From contig NZ_OY762974.1 of assembly GCF_963667135.1 (NCBI RefSeq), forward strand, positions 2,232,001 to 2,296,000: a stretch of DNA of 64,000 bases. The letters are read 5' to 3'. Source of the stretch: an uncultured Macellibacteroides sp. GTDB taxonomy: Bacteria > Bacteroidota > Bacteroidia > Bacteroidales > Tannerellaceae. A model generated the notes under the pieces. It ran no database searches and was not told the origin of the DNA. It saw only the letters and a program-made list of their open reading frames with translations. Below are positions 1-8,270 of this stretch, in pieces; position 1 is the first letter of the stretch, and each line of letters starts with the position of its first letter. Made by a program: the position numbers and the translations under genes.

Positions 1-1406
1 AGCTGAAGGCATATGGAGAGAATCCTCTCGACAGCGCCAATTCCGGCTTGTTGTTTATTTTCTTTGCAGGTTTTGTAGGAGGTTTTATCGCTCTGCTTAC
101 CCCTTGCGTTTGGCCGATGATTCCTATGACTGTGAGCTTCTTCCTTAAACGGACTAAAAATAAAAAGAAAGCTATCCAGGATGCGCTGACGTATGGTGCA
201 TCAATTATAGTTATATACCTTGCATTGGGATTACTGATTACCGGTGTATTCGGAGCAAGCGCGTTAAACGACCTTTCCACCAATGCGGTATTCAATATCC
301 TGTTCTTTGCATTGCTGGTTTTATTTGCTGTTTCTTTCTTCGGAGCATTCGAACTGGTATTACCTTCCTCGTGGACAAATAAACTGGATGCTAAAGCAGA
401 CTCTTCCAAGGGTATTATCAGCATATTCTTTATGGCTTTCACCCTGGCGTTAGTTTCCTTCTCCTGCACAGGTCCTATTATTGGTACCTTACTGGTTCAG
501 GCTGCTACCATGGGATCGGTTGTCGGTCCGGCTGTAGGAATGTTTGGTTTTGCCTTTGCGCTAGCTATCCCGTTCAGCTTTTTTGCCATCTTCCCCAATA
601 TGCTTCAGAGTATGCCTAAATCGGGCGGCTGGCTTAATTCAGTTAAGGTGGTACTCGGATTTCTGGAACTGGCGCTTGCGCTTAAGTTCTTCTCCGTAGC
701 CGACCTGGCTTATGGCTGGCGTATTCTTGACCGTGAAACTTTCCTTGTCCTTTGGATCGTTATCTTTGCTTTATTAGGATTCTACCTGTTGGGTAAGATT
801 AAATTTAGTCACGACAGCGATGTAAAATATGTTTCTGTTCCTCGTCTTTTCATGGCTATCATTTCTCTGGCTTTTGCCATTTACATGATACCTGGCTTGT
901 GGGGAGCACCTTTAAAATCGATCAGTGCTTTCGCACCTCCTTTGTATACGCAGGATTTTAGTTTGTATAAAGGAGAAGTACATGCCCAATTCGACGATTA
1001 CGAAACAGGTATGGCGTACGCAAAGAAACACAATAAACCGGTAATGGTCGACTTTTCCGGATTCGGTTGTGTGAATTGCCGTAAGATGGAAGCTTCTGTG
1101 TGGACAGATCCGAAGGTGAAGCAGATTCTTGAAAACGACTATGTGCTGATTACCTTGTTCGTGGACGACAAGGCTAAACTTCCCGAAGTAATTGAAATTG
1201 AAGAAAACGGAAAGACACGTAAGCTTAAAACTATCGGCGACAAGTGGAGCTACCTGCAACGGAGTAAATTCGGAGCAAATGCGCAACCTTTCTATATTTT
1301 GCTGGATAACGCCGGAAAACCTCTTGCTCCGTCTTACGCTTACGACCAAGACATAAACAAGTATGTTCAATTCCTGCAAGGCGGATTAAAGAATTACAAG
1401 AAATAA
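1..1406 (+). CDS. DsbD-like thiol:disulfide interchange protein (5' end outside window)
   Basis: Membrane protein that carries reducing power from the cytoplasm to the cell envelope. The reading frame is open from the left edge (first full codon at base 3), so the start lies outside the window; a TTG at 48 is an internal Leu inside the first membrane segment, not a start. Visible parts are a DsbD/CcdA-type membrane domain with the TPCVWPMIPMT signature at its N-terminal side, a second cysteine in SFSCTGP, about eight hydrophobic segments, and a C-terminal thioredoxin-like domain with the motif GFGCVNCRKME. These paired cysteines are the hallmark of DsbD. The usual N-terminal immunoglobulin-like domain would be upstream. 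mazG starts one base after the stop, so the two are probably co-transcribed. Confidence 0.9.
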   Translation, partial: LKAYGENPLDSANSGLLFIFFAGFVGGFIALLTPCVWPMIPMTVSFFLKRTKNKKKAIQDALTYGASIIVIYLALGLLITGVFGASALNDLSTNAVFNILFFALLVLFAVSFFGAFELVLPSSWTNKLDAKADSSKGIISIFFMAFTLALVSFSCTGPIIGTLLVQAATMGSVVGPAVGMFGFAFALAIPFSFFAIFPNMLQSMPKSGGWLNSVKVVLGFLELALALKFFSVADLAYGWRILDRETFLVLWIVIFALLGFYLLGKIKFSHDSDVKYVSVPRLFMAIISLAFAIYMIPGLWGAPLKSISAFAPPLYTQDFSLYKGEVHAQFDDYETGMAYAKKHNKPVMVDFSGFGCVNCRKMEASVWTDPKVKQILENDYVLITLFVDDKAKLPEVIEIEENGKTRKLKTIGDKWSYLQRSKFGANAQPFYILLDNAGKPLAPSYAYDQDINKYVQFLQGGLKNYKK

Positions 1407-1407
1407 G

Positions 1408-2193
1408 ATGAGTACAAGAGAAGAAAAGATGGAGGCTTTTGGCCGTTTGCTGGATGTAATGGAAGAACTACGGGAAAAGTGTCCGTGGGACCGGAAGCAA
1501 ACCAACGAAAGCCTTCGTACCAACACAATAGAAGAAACATACGAGTTGTGCGATGCCATCATTCGCGACGACAATAATGAGATAAAGAAGGAGCTGGGCG
1601 ATTTGCTGCTGCATATTGTTTTTTACTCCAAAATAGGAGAGGAGAAGCAGGTGTTCGACATCAAGAGCGTATGCGATAGTCTTTGCCAAAAACTTATTTA
1701 CCGTCACCCGCACGTCTTTGGCGACGCTGTTGCCGATACGGCAAAAAAGGTGGAGCAAAGCTGGGAACAACTAAAGCTAAAAGAAAAGGGCGGAAACAAA
1801 ACCGTACTCGAAGGTGTTCCCGCCTCTTTGCCATCTGTAGTGAAAGCCCACCGGATGCAAGACAAAGCCCGCAATGTGGGCTTTGACTGGGAGCAACGCG
1901 AACAGGTATGGGACAAGGTACTCGAAGAGTTTACCGAACTGAAAGACGAAATAAACAAAATGGATGCCGATAAGATGGAAAACGAATTCGGCGATCTGTT
2001 TTTCAGTCTTATCAACGCCGCCCGTCTTTATAAAATTAATCCGGACAATGCCTTGGAACGAACCAATCAGAAGTTCCTGCGCCGCTTCAATTACCTCGAA
2101 TCGCAAACCATTCAGCAAGGACGCTCATTAAAAGAGATGAGTCTGGAAGAAATGGATAAAATATGGAATGAGGCAAAAATCAAAGGCATGTAA
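1408..2193 (+). CDS. mazG: MazG nucleoside triphosphate pyrophosphohydrolase
   Basis: Hydrolyses NTPs and dNTPs to the monophosphate and pyrophosphate, probably as a house-cleaning enzyme. The 261 residues show two MazG domains. The first carries the signature LREKCPWDRKQT near residue 22 followed by the metal-binding pattern EETYE and ELGDLL; the second has the similar EFTELKDE and EFGDLFF near residues 170-200. Length and tandem layout match full-length bacterial MazG. The ATG at 1408 lies one base after the stop of the DsbD-like gene, which implies translational coupling. Confidence 0.95.
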   Translation: MSTREEKMEAFGRLLDVMEELREKCPWDRKQTNESLRTNTIEETYELCDAIIRDDNNEIKKELGDLLLHIVFYSKIGEEKQVFDIKSVCDSLCQKLIYRHPHVFGDAVADTAKKVEQSWEQLKLKEKGGNKTVLEGVPASLPSVVKAHRMQDKARNVGFDWEQREQVWDKVLEEFTELKDEINKMDADKMENEFGDLFFSLINAARLYKINPDNALERTNQKFLRRFNYLESQTIQQGRSLKEMSLEEMDKIWNEAKIKGM

Positions 2194-2238
2194 TCGCAAA
2201 TAAATTAGATATTTATGTTTGTTGTTTAGATTATTAGT

Positions 2239-2246
2239 TATATTTG
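2239..2246 (+). promoter_or_regulatory. -7 promoter box for the outer membrane protein gene
   Basis: TATATTTG fits the Bacteroidetes TAnnTTTG box about 55 bases before the next start codon. A TTG sits 17 bases upstream (2219-2221), slightly closer than the usual 19-21. Inferred from consensus only. Confidence 0.45.
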
Positions 2247-2300
2247 CCTGCAATATAACATATAACCTTTTAATAATAACTATCCTAATTTATCTAATGT

Positions 2301-3644
2301 ATGAAAAAGAGAAGAGTGATTATTATGACTGCCCTGTGTCTGGTAGGAAGTCTGTCTGCTTTTAGTCAGCTGTACCAGGATTTTAACCTGAGTGAATACA
2401 TTACCCCGGATATTGTAAGAAATGAACTTGACTTTACATTGAAATCGGCCGGATCTTTCGACGACGGAGAAGGATCGTATATCGATATAAAGGGAATTAA
2501 CGGAAGTCTGGGTAATGTATTTAAGCGGTACAAGAATACCCGTTCATTTTGGAGTACCCAAACTGCCTCGGCCGACTTTGCCGGCAGTTATAAAAATGAA
2601 GACGGACTCAAGAATAGCTACTACAATGTATCCCTTCTTTATGTAAACACAAGCCGCTTCTATAAGCAAAACAACTCCTTTTTCGAAATAGGAGCATACC
2701 TTCGTGGCGGACTTGCTGGCACAAAAGAAACTACTACCGGGTCTGTTACCAATAAAAATCATACCAATACCGTTTACGCCGCCTTGCCCCTGCATGTCGG
2801 CAAAGGACGTATCGAACAGGTGGAAGATGCCCGACAGGCCATCTATATATTGGAGAATCTTTCTAAGCGAGGCGTACTAACCCGTAAACTTACGGATGCC
2901 GAGATTCATTCGTTCGCCCATACAATATCTACCGTAAAGAATAAACGATTTTTTGATTCCCGTTTGAGGATGATCGATGAGATCTCGACCGTGGATTCTT
3001 TTCTGGTAAAGAATAACTTTCTTGCCTCTGGCGGTGCCACTTATTTTACCACCCTGTACGATTATTGGATGTATGGCGATTTATTCGACCGAGGCTCAGG
3101 TTCCGTATTAAGTGCAGGAATCACCCCGTCATTCGGATACAATGAAATGAAAGACCCAGTTTCATTCAAAGGATCCGAAACAAGTGTAAGAGCGGATGTA
3201 TCGTTTACGTACGAGAAACCCTTAAACCTATATTGGCAACGCAGTGCTTATGCCGAGGTGTACGGAACGTATGGGTATATACGAAATGATTATGAAACAC
3301 TGACCAAGTATAATTCTTACCGGGCCGGATTATCGGGCAAATATGGCTGGGGATATTATCCAACTTCGCGAACGAACATTAATTTTGGCGTGCAAGAGAA
3401 CATCTACTGGAGTAAATTAAGAACAATAGATGAATCTCCTGCCTTATCCAATGCCTTACTTACTTCCGTAAGCTCGGCTTTTGTTGATCTGTATTACTAT
3501 ATTTCCCCTCAACTACGGTTTTCTGCCACGGCAAACTTAGGCTTACTGTACAACAGACGACTCGAAGACGATAGCCTAACGGATAAAGATTATCTCAGAT
3601 GGAATGGTAATTTCATGGCCACATTAACCTATTCGCTTTTCTGA
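2301..3644 (+). CDS. Predicted outer membrane beta-barrel protein of unknown function
   Basis: A 447-residue exported protein that I do not recognise. It begins with a basic, hydrophobic signal peptide ending at about SAFSQ (residues 1-22). The rest is rich in alternating polar and aromatic residues, typical of beta strands, with short motifs such as YGYIRNDY and FSATANLGLLYN. The last residue is Phe, as in many barrel proteins inserted by BAM. A central segment (about 170-240) is more helical and may form a plug or periplasmic part. It has its own promoter-like box upstream and converges with the next gene, overlapping it by 16 bases at the stop codons. Confidence 0.7.
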   Translation: MKKRRVIIMTALCLVGSLSAFSQLYQDFNLSEYITPDIVRNELDFTLKSAGSFDDGEGSYIDIKGINGSLGNVFKRYKNTRSFWSTQTASADFAGSYKNEDGLKNSYYNVSLLYVNTSRFYKQNNSFFEIGAYLRGGLAGTKETTTGSVTNKNHTNTVYAALPLHVGKGRIEQVEDARQAIYILENLSKRGVLTRKLTDAEIHSFAHTISTVKNKRFFDSRLRMIDEISTVDSFLVKNNFLASGGATYFTTLYDYWMYGDLFDRGSGSVLSAGITPSFGYNEMKDPVSFKGSETSVRADVSFTYEKPLNLYWQRSAYAEVYGTYGYIRNDYETLTKYNSYRAGLSGKYGWGYYPTSRTNINFGVQENIYWSKLRTIDESPALSNALLTSVSSAFVDLYYYISPQLRFSATANLGLLYNRRLEDDSLTDKDYLRWNGNFMATLTYSLF

Positions 3645-4711
3645 GTCTTCATTCTTTTTTTGATAATGGGGTAAAGTATTTTTGAATAGCGGGTAAAACC
3701 AAGGTCGGTAAAGTGAGCGCCATCTACGGTTGCTTCGCCATCACTGCCTATAATATCTTTGGAGGAGAGAAAATAGATATTTTTTTCTCCTCTTTTCTTT
3801 AACATCTGGAAGAAAACATTGATTACCTCATTTCTTTCTTTCACCTCTTTGGCTATGTCCTGGTCGAAACGGGTATGAGTAAAAATAGGATCCTCCACAA
3901 AGAGTACAGGCGTTTCGGGATGCTTGCTGCGAATAATAGTAAAGAATTTATCCGCCTTTTCCTTCATCTGTTCAACAGAAGCGTTCGGAACAAAATCGAG
4001 TACAAACATCGAAGCATCCACACCCGCAATCACTTCGGCAATCTCCAGATCCAACTGACCATTCCCGCTGAATCCCAGATTGATTGTTTGGCGATTCAAC
4101 CAACGGGATAATATATTGGTATGCGCCATTCCGGGACGAGAAGCACAAGCACCCTGAAGAATGCTGGTTCCATAAAATACGACCGGCTTCTCGCGAACAG
4201 GTAAATCTACAGTAGGTTGTGAGATTTCGGATAAAGAATCAACCCCGATAGCCAGGGAAGTTACCCCGTCATAAAGAGGAAGATACAGCAAGTACTCCCT
4301 TTTCTCCGGTTTCATCTTTGAGATAATGGTTGCGGTGGTTTCTTTTCCGGACGGACGTCCGCTATTTACAAATACCCATTTGCCATCCTGCAAGCAATAG
4401 AGGTCGAGCCCTTTTGTGCCGGTAGGCGACATATGATTCATGCTTCGGTTTAAAAGCACTTCCCATTTAGCCGCAATCGTTGTGGAGTTGGAGCTAAAAC
4501 GAATCGCCATTCCCGCACTGTTAAGCCCAAGTTCCCACAAGGCATCTCTGGATATATTTCTTAAAGAATCCGGTAAGCGTTCGTACCGGGTTGCCGTATT
4601 TTGTGAAGCCTTTCCCAGCAGAGGGAAGGCGGAAGCATCATGATAAACAAGCTGTCCCTTTACGGTTAACGACAGCAAAACGAGAGCAATTGAAGTAAGC
4701 AGAGTTTTCAT
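3629..4711 (-). CDS. Secreted SGNH/GDSL-type hydrolase
   Basis: Probably a periplasmic or surface esterase of the SGNH superfamily, likely removing acetyl groups from glycans; the substrate is inferred. The start was set at the ATG at 4711 because the signal peptide MKTLLTSIALVLLSLTVKGQ begins there; an upstream alternative would add 11 charged residues. An N-terminal beta-sandwich-like domain precedes the catalytic domain. Block I reads VVFYGTSILQGACAS with Ser as probable nucleophile, block II is NLGFSGNGQ, and block V is DGAHFTDLG supplying the Asp-His pair. The 360-residue length suits two-domain Bacteroidetes family members. Confidence 0.85.
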   Translation of the reverse strand: MKTLLTSIALVLLSLTVKGQLVYHDASAFPLLGKASQNTATRYERLPDSLRNISRDALWELGLNSAGMAIRFSSNSTTIAAKWEVLLNRSMNHMSPTGTKGLDLYCLQDGKWVFVNSGRPSGKETTATIISKMKPEKREYLLYLPLYDGVTSLAIGVDSLSEISQPTVDLPVREKPVVFYGTSILQGACASRPGMAHTNILSRWLNRQTINLGFSGNGQLDLEIAEVIAGVDASMFVLDFVPNASVEQMKEKADKFFTIIRSKHPETPVLFVEDPIFTHTRFDQDIAKEVKERNEVINVFFQMLKKRGEKNIYFLSSKDIIGSDGEATVDGAHFTDLGFTRYSKILYPIIKKRMKTQKSE

Positions 4712-4786
4712 ATGTATTCTTTCTATAATGGTTAAGAACCGCAAAGGTAAGAATACAATGAAAAATATAAATAAAGTCCGGCTTTT

Positions 4787-5431
4787 TTATTTAGAACAAT
4801 GGCAGCCACAACTACACTCTTTCCCTTTTGCCATTTCGAAAGCTTCTTTTCCTTCGGTAAACGAAAAATAGATTAACCCGGCCGCCCCAATAACATCAGC
4901 GTAGGCAAAGCCTGTTAGTTCGTAAATAAGACTGGACAGAAGTAAGACAACAGACATATAAACACATACCTTAGTGCAATTGCTATCAGCTACGATAGGC
5001 TCCGAATTCAGTTTTAATCCGATACGCTTCTTTGCATACATCAACCAAATCATAACAAGAATCGATAAGGAAGAAATGATAACCCCCCACAACGTTGTCT
5101 CGGGTTTATGCTTGGTAATTAGGTTCACGATAATGCCGGCCAATAAACCTGCCGATAAAAGATAAAAGGCAATCCCAGTAATTCTTAAAGCCGTTTTCTC
5201 AAAATCACTCTTATTACTTTCGGGGTTTTGTTTGATACGCAGTATCATAACAGCAATGCCAATACCAGACATAACCTCAATAAAACTATCCACCCCAAAG
5301 CCAAACAAAGCCAGCGTTTCGTCCTGATATCCGAAAAACATGGAAACAAGACCTTCCGCCACATTATAGAAAATCGTAAACAGGCTTAAAAGCCATGCCC
5401 GTTTATAAAGCTTTTGTTCCGAATTTGTCAT
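4787..5431 (-). CDS. Cation efflux (CDF-like) membrane protein, short form
   Basis: A 214-residue protein with about six membrane segments resembling the transmembrane half of cation diffusion facilitators; it lacks the usual C-terminal cytoplasmic domain. An acidic pair in the second segment (FGVDSFIEVMSG) corresponds to the metal-handling region of the family. The tail ends in GKECSCGCHCSK, with four Cys and one His that could bind a soft or transition metal. Substrate metal is unknown. It stands alone next to the IS66 insertion. Confidence 0.75.
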   Translation of the reverse strand: MTNSEQKLYKRAWLLSLFTIFYNVAEGLVSMFFGYQDETLALFGFGVDSFIEVMSGIGIAVMILRIKQNPESNKSDFEKTALRITGIAFYLLSAGLLAGIIVNLITKHKPETTLWGVIISSLSILVMIWLMYAKKRIGLKLNSEPIVADSNCTKVCVYMSVVLLLSSLIYELTGFAYADVIGAAGLIYFSFTEGKEAFEMAKGKECSCGCHCSK

Positions 5432-5478
5432 CGTCTTAGTTTTGTTTCTACAAAAATAACATTAAAATGTTTAGATTT

Positions 5479-5580
5479 ATCTGTCACCTATCACTTTTAG
5501 CGCCACAACCCTTTACCCATAAGGATTCCGGGAGTGATAGATCCAGTGTGACAGATCCATCTTATCTGTCATCTGTCACC
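5479..5580. repeat. Cluster of GTGAYAG repeat units in both orientations
   Basis: Short units recur here. GTGATAGATCCA (5534-5545) and GTGACAGATCCA (5548-5559) form a 14-base-period tandem. Reverse-oriented versions ATCTGTCACCTATCAC (5479-5494) and TCTGTCATCTGTCAC (about 5565-5579) lie on either side. The arrangement could fold into hairpins or bind a protein. It abuts the IS66 element and has no coding potential. Confidence 0.55.
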
Positions 5581-5591
5581 CCATTGTTTCA

Positions 5592-5597
5592 GCCACG
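5592..5597. repeat. Left copy of the GCCACG direct repeat flanking IS66
   Basis: GCCACG directly abuts the left terminal repeat and is repeated at 8129-8134 directly after the right terminal repeat. IS66 elements usually give an 8-bp duplication; here only 6 bases match. Confidence 0.6.
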
Positions 5598-5643
5598 GTA
5601 AGCGTCTCCACGATACCGTCTTGTAAGATTTAATAATCTGTTA

Positions 5644-7215
5644 TTACAGTTTAGTCCACTTGTCAGGGAGTAAATCTCGGTATATTTGGTCAGGAGCTGT
5701 TGGGCTAATGTAGGCCAACCGACTTAATATATCTGTGAAGTATTCGAAGGTATTAATTCTATGGAGCTTGCAGGATATGGCCAGCGAGTATAGCAATGCT
5801 GTTCTCTTAGCTCCCTGGTGAGAGCCACAAAAAAGAGAGTTCTTTCTGCTTAAAGATATACTTCGCATACATCGTTCCACAGCATTGTTGTCCAAAGCAT
5901 AGTCCGGACTAACAATGTAATTGCACAGGGAATCATACTCGTTGAGCGTATAATTCGTGGCCTTAGAGAGCGGACTCTTGGGAAGGGTAGATGGGTTGGA
6001 TTGTATTTCCAACAGTTTGTTTTTTAGTTCGGCTAGTATGGGTGGGGCATACTTCTGTCTATATTTCAGGATTTTGTCGGGCTTCCATTTCGCTTCGATC
6101 TTATGCTCCGCCTGATAGAGCCGGTTGATTATGTTGACAATCCCGATGGCTTCTTTATCGTTTTCGATATCCAGGAACTGACGCTTGCAATGCTGGAAGC
6201 ATGCCAGCCGGATTACGTCAGGATAGGTATCGGTCTCAAGTATTTTATAGTTGATCAGTCCGTCACACTGGATGGCTCCTTTGTAGTGATTGCCTATATA
6301 GTTGGTGAGAACCTCCCGGGATCGGGAGCCGTTTTCATAAAAGTACTGGACTAATTTCTTTGTATTGGCCAGTGCTGCCCATATATACCCTTTGCGTACG
6401 CCCTTACCATTCTTATTTTTCTCTTTGGTAAGGATGGTATGGTAGCTTTCATCCATACAAAGATAGTCATCCTCAAGGATAGCTGTATGAAGAGCATCAT
6501 CCAGACGGTCCATTAATCCGGCGGACTTCTTAATCAGTCCGTGAGCGGTAGCTTTGTTTAATTCAAAGCCGTTCTCTGTAAAATACTTGACAATCCGCTC
6601 CACAGGCATGGAGTAAACGTATCTCAGTTGCAGCATGCCGGCGATAAAAGAGGCATCGTAGTTTGAGTTCTGCAGCGGAGGTCTGGGGGCCTTGCCCGAG
6701 TAAACCTTTTCCTGCTGTACACAATTGTACTGTCTGTATATAGTTTTTGTAAACCTGGCTTTGCTGTAAGTGTACATAATGGAGTCCACTGATCCTATGA
6801 CCCTGGCCTTATCTTTATCAAAGGCAGGATCATCGGGATATACATGCTCGACAATGGTTTCCAGAGAGAAGTGTTCTTTCCGTTTGGCATTGTTGTTTCC
6901 ACGGTCCTTGGGTGAAACAGGGGGAGCTATTTCTGCCGGTTCTTCTTTTGCGGCATCGGGCACACGCTTTTCTGATTTATTGGAGAGAAGCTTGCTCATT
7001 CCCCGGTTTTTCCCGCTAAGCTTCTCCATGTCCCCGTTCTTCTGAAGCAGACTTTCTTCCAGCGAACGGACTGTATCGGTTAAGCTACCAACCTGCACAG
7101 AGAGTCTTTCTATTTGTGCAGATTGCCGGATGAGTTGTTCCAAATGGATCTTTTCTCTTTCAGAAAAAAGCTTCAGCTGGTCTTCCAGTAATTCAATCAT
7201 CCGTTTGCTATTCAT
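5644..7215 (-). CDS. tnpC: IS66 transposase TnpC
   Basis: The 523-residue DDE transposase of the IS66 element. An N-terminal leucine-rich coiled coil (about 1-75) is followed by a charged linker, a Zn-ribbon-like/IS66-specific region, and the DDE catalytic core with MDESYH, IQCDGLINY and the C-terminal NNAVERCMRSISLSRKNSLF block that supplies the Glu. The end region TALLYSLAISCKLHRINTFEY is highly typical of TnpC. The gene is full length with no frameshift. Confidence 0.95.
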   Translation of the reverse strand: MNSKRMIELLEDQLKLFSEREKIHLEQLIRQSAQIERLSVQVGSLTDTVRSLEESLLQKNGDMEKLSGKNRGMSKLLSNKSEKRVPDAAKEEPAEIAPPVSPKDRGNNNAKRKEHFSLETIVEHVYPDDPAFDKDKARVIGSVDSIMYTYSKARFTKTIYRQYNCVQQEKVYSGKAPRPPLQNSNYDASFIAGMLQLRYVYSMPVERIVKYFTENGFELNKATAHGLIKKSAGLMDRLDDALHTAILEDDYLCMDESYHTILTKEKNKNGKGVRKGYIWAALANTKKLVQYFYENGSRSREVLTNYIGNHYKGAIQCDGLINYKILETDTYPDVIRLACFQHCKRQFLDIENDKEAIGIVNIINRLYQAEHKIEAKWKPDKILKYRQKYAPPILAELKNKLLEIQSNPSTLPKSPLSKATNYTLNEYDSLCNYIVSPDYALDNNAVERCMRSISLSRKNSLFCGSHQGAKRTALLYSLAISCKLHRINTFEYFTDILSRLAYISPTAPDQIYRDLLPDKWTKL

Positions 7216-7301
7216 GCCATAAAGATACGGACAATACTTCGGATGTCAAAGAAAAATACAAACAATATATAATATATATATTTGTATATCAATACATTAA
7301 A

Positions 7302-7649
7302 TCAATACTTAAACCTTCTCCTGTACTTTGCCGAACGAACAGAGACGCCCTCCATTATCAAAACAAAAGTCTTCCATTTCATCTCAAATTCATTGCTTGA
7401 AGGGTTAAACCGGGGAACTTCAAAGGTGCCCTGTTCCAGTTTTTTCTGATACAAAACAAATCCTCCGTTTTCCCAATGAAGGATCTTAATTAACGACCGG
7501 TTCCTGCCAAGGAAGAGAAAAACCTCTCCGGACAAAGGATTACGTTTCATATCTGATTTTACCAACTGGTACAAGGAATAGATACCTTTGCGCATATCCA
7601 CATAATGCGGACATAGATAATAGTTCATGGATTCTGTAAGTGCAAACAT
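7302..7649 (-). CDS. tnpB: IS66 accessory protein TnpB (IS66 Orf2)
   Basis: A 115-residue protein of the IS66 Orf2 family, needed with TnpA and TnpC for transposition in characterised relatives; its biochemical role is unclear. Recognised by YYLCPHYVDMRKGIYSLYQLV near the N-terminus, then FLFLGRNRSLIKILHWENGGFVLYQKKLEQGTF-type sequence across the middle. It lies between tnpA and tnpC, 7 bases after tnpA, in the standard order. Confidence 0.95.
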   Translation of the reverse strand: MFALTESMNYYLCPHYVDMRKGIYSLYQLVKSDMKRNPLSGEVFLFLGRNRSLIKILHWENGGFVLYQKKLEQGTFEVPRFNPSSNEFEMKWKTFVLIMEGVSVRSAKYRRRFKY

Positions 7650-7656
7650 CGGTTTA

Positions 7657-8055
7657 TTAGTTAGAGTAGGTTTGTATAAATTTATTGAGATCTTCCTGGC
7701 TTATCTCTTTAATGGATATAATTACGCCATCGGGAAAAGTGATGCTGACGCCTTTAAGCACAGGAAAAACATTACCTGCGAAAACCGGTTTCTCCGATGC
7801 CTCCTTTGTAAAGGAGAGCGGATAAATCTGCTGTCCTTCACAAGAAGCTTGCTCATGAGCGGAAGCAGAAACCTCGGGTAATACAGGACGTGGTTTGAGA
7901 TCTACTACTTTTATGGAATGCCTGCTCATCCAACATTGAATGCCGTTATAACAGACATGGCGCTCTTTGCAATAATCGCGTAATGTCATAGTGCATGAAA
8001 TACTGATCTGCTTGTACTCCTCAATGGCCAATGCATAAAGTTCGGATGCTTTCAT
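7657..8055 (-). CDS. tnpA: IS66 accessory protein TnpA
   Basis: First gene of the IS66 element, 132 residues. An N-terminal helix-turn-helix-like segment (MTLRDYCKERHVCYNGIQCW) suggests DNA binding; the C-terminal part, ITFPDGVIISIKEISQEDLNKFI, is common to IS66 TnpA proteins of Bacteroidetes. The ATG at 8055 lies about 50 bases inside the right inverted repeat. Confidence 0.85.
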   Translation of the reverse strand: MKASELYALAIEEYKQISISCTMTLRDYCKERHVCYNGIQCWMSRHSIKVVDLKPRPVLPEVSASAHEQASCEGQQIYPLSFTKEASEKPVFAGNVFPVLKGVSITFPDGVIISIKEISQEDLNKFIQTYSN

Positions 8056-8128
8056 TTGTTCCTTTTTTAGGAAACAAAAGTAAGATTATGCATTTATGCT
8101 GTCAAGACGGTATCGCGGAGACGCTTAC

Positions 8129-8134
8129 GCCACG
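8129..8134. repeat. Right copy of the GCCACG direct repeat flanking IS66
   Basis: Partner of 5592-5597. Removing the element and one copy would restore a continuous intergenic sequence between the CDF-like gene and the ISAs1 site. Confidence 0.6.
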
Positions 8135-8210
8135 CCGGGCGTTTTTCCCCGCACTCTACATCAACTAAGCTCAATCATTCTCAATCAACAGATAATTAGA
8201 TCCCCCTTCA

Positions 8211-8240
8211 CTATAAAGTAGTACTAACACTATAGTAAAC
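8211..8240 (+). repeat. Left arm of a 30-bp imperfect inverted repeat around the ISAs1 site
   Basis: The reverse complement of 8211-8240 matches 10020-10049 at 24 of 30 positions; both ends are near-perfect (GTTTACTAT and TACTTTATAG). Before the ISAs1 insertion the arms would have been about 140 bases apart. Possible remnant of a small non-autonomous element. Confidence 0.6.
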
Positions 8241-8247
8241 AACCCCA

Positions 8248-8257
8248 AACACTACCA
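8248..8257. repeat. Left target-site duplication of the ISAs1 element
   Basis: AACACTACCA directly before the left terminal repeat; an identical 10-mer follows the right terminal repeat at 9889-9898. Confidence 0.9.
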
Positions 8258-8270
8258 CAGGGCAGACGCA

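Larger units (their letters stand above)
5598..8128 (-). mobile_element. Complete IS66-family insertion sequence
   Basis: A 2531-bp element bounded by terminal inverted repeats that start GTAAGCGTCTCC, the family signature. Left repeat 5598-5623 and right repeat 8103-8128 agree at 25 of 26 positions. It carries the three standard genes tnpA, tnpB and tnpC, all intact and all on the minus strand. The flanking direct repeat is GCCACG. Nothing seen suggests decay, so the element may be active. Confidence 0.95.
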
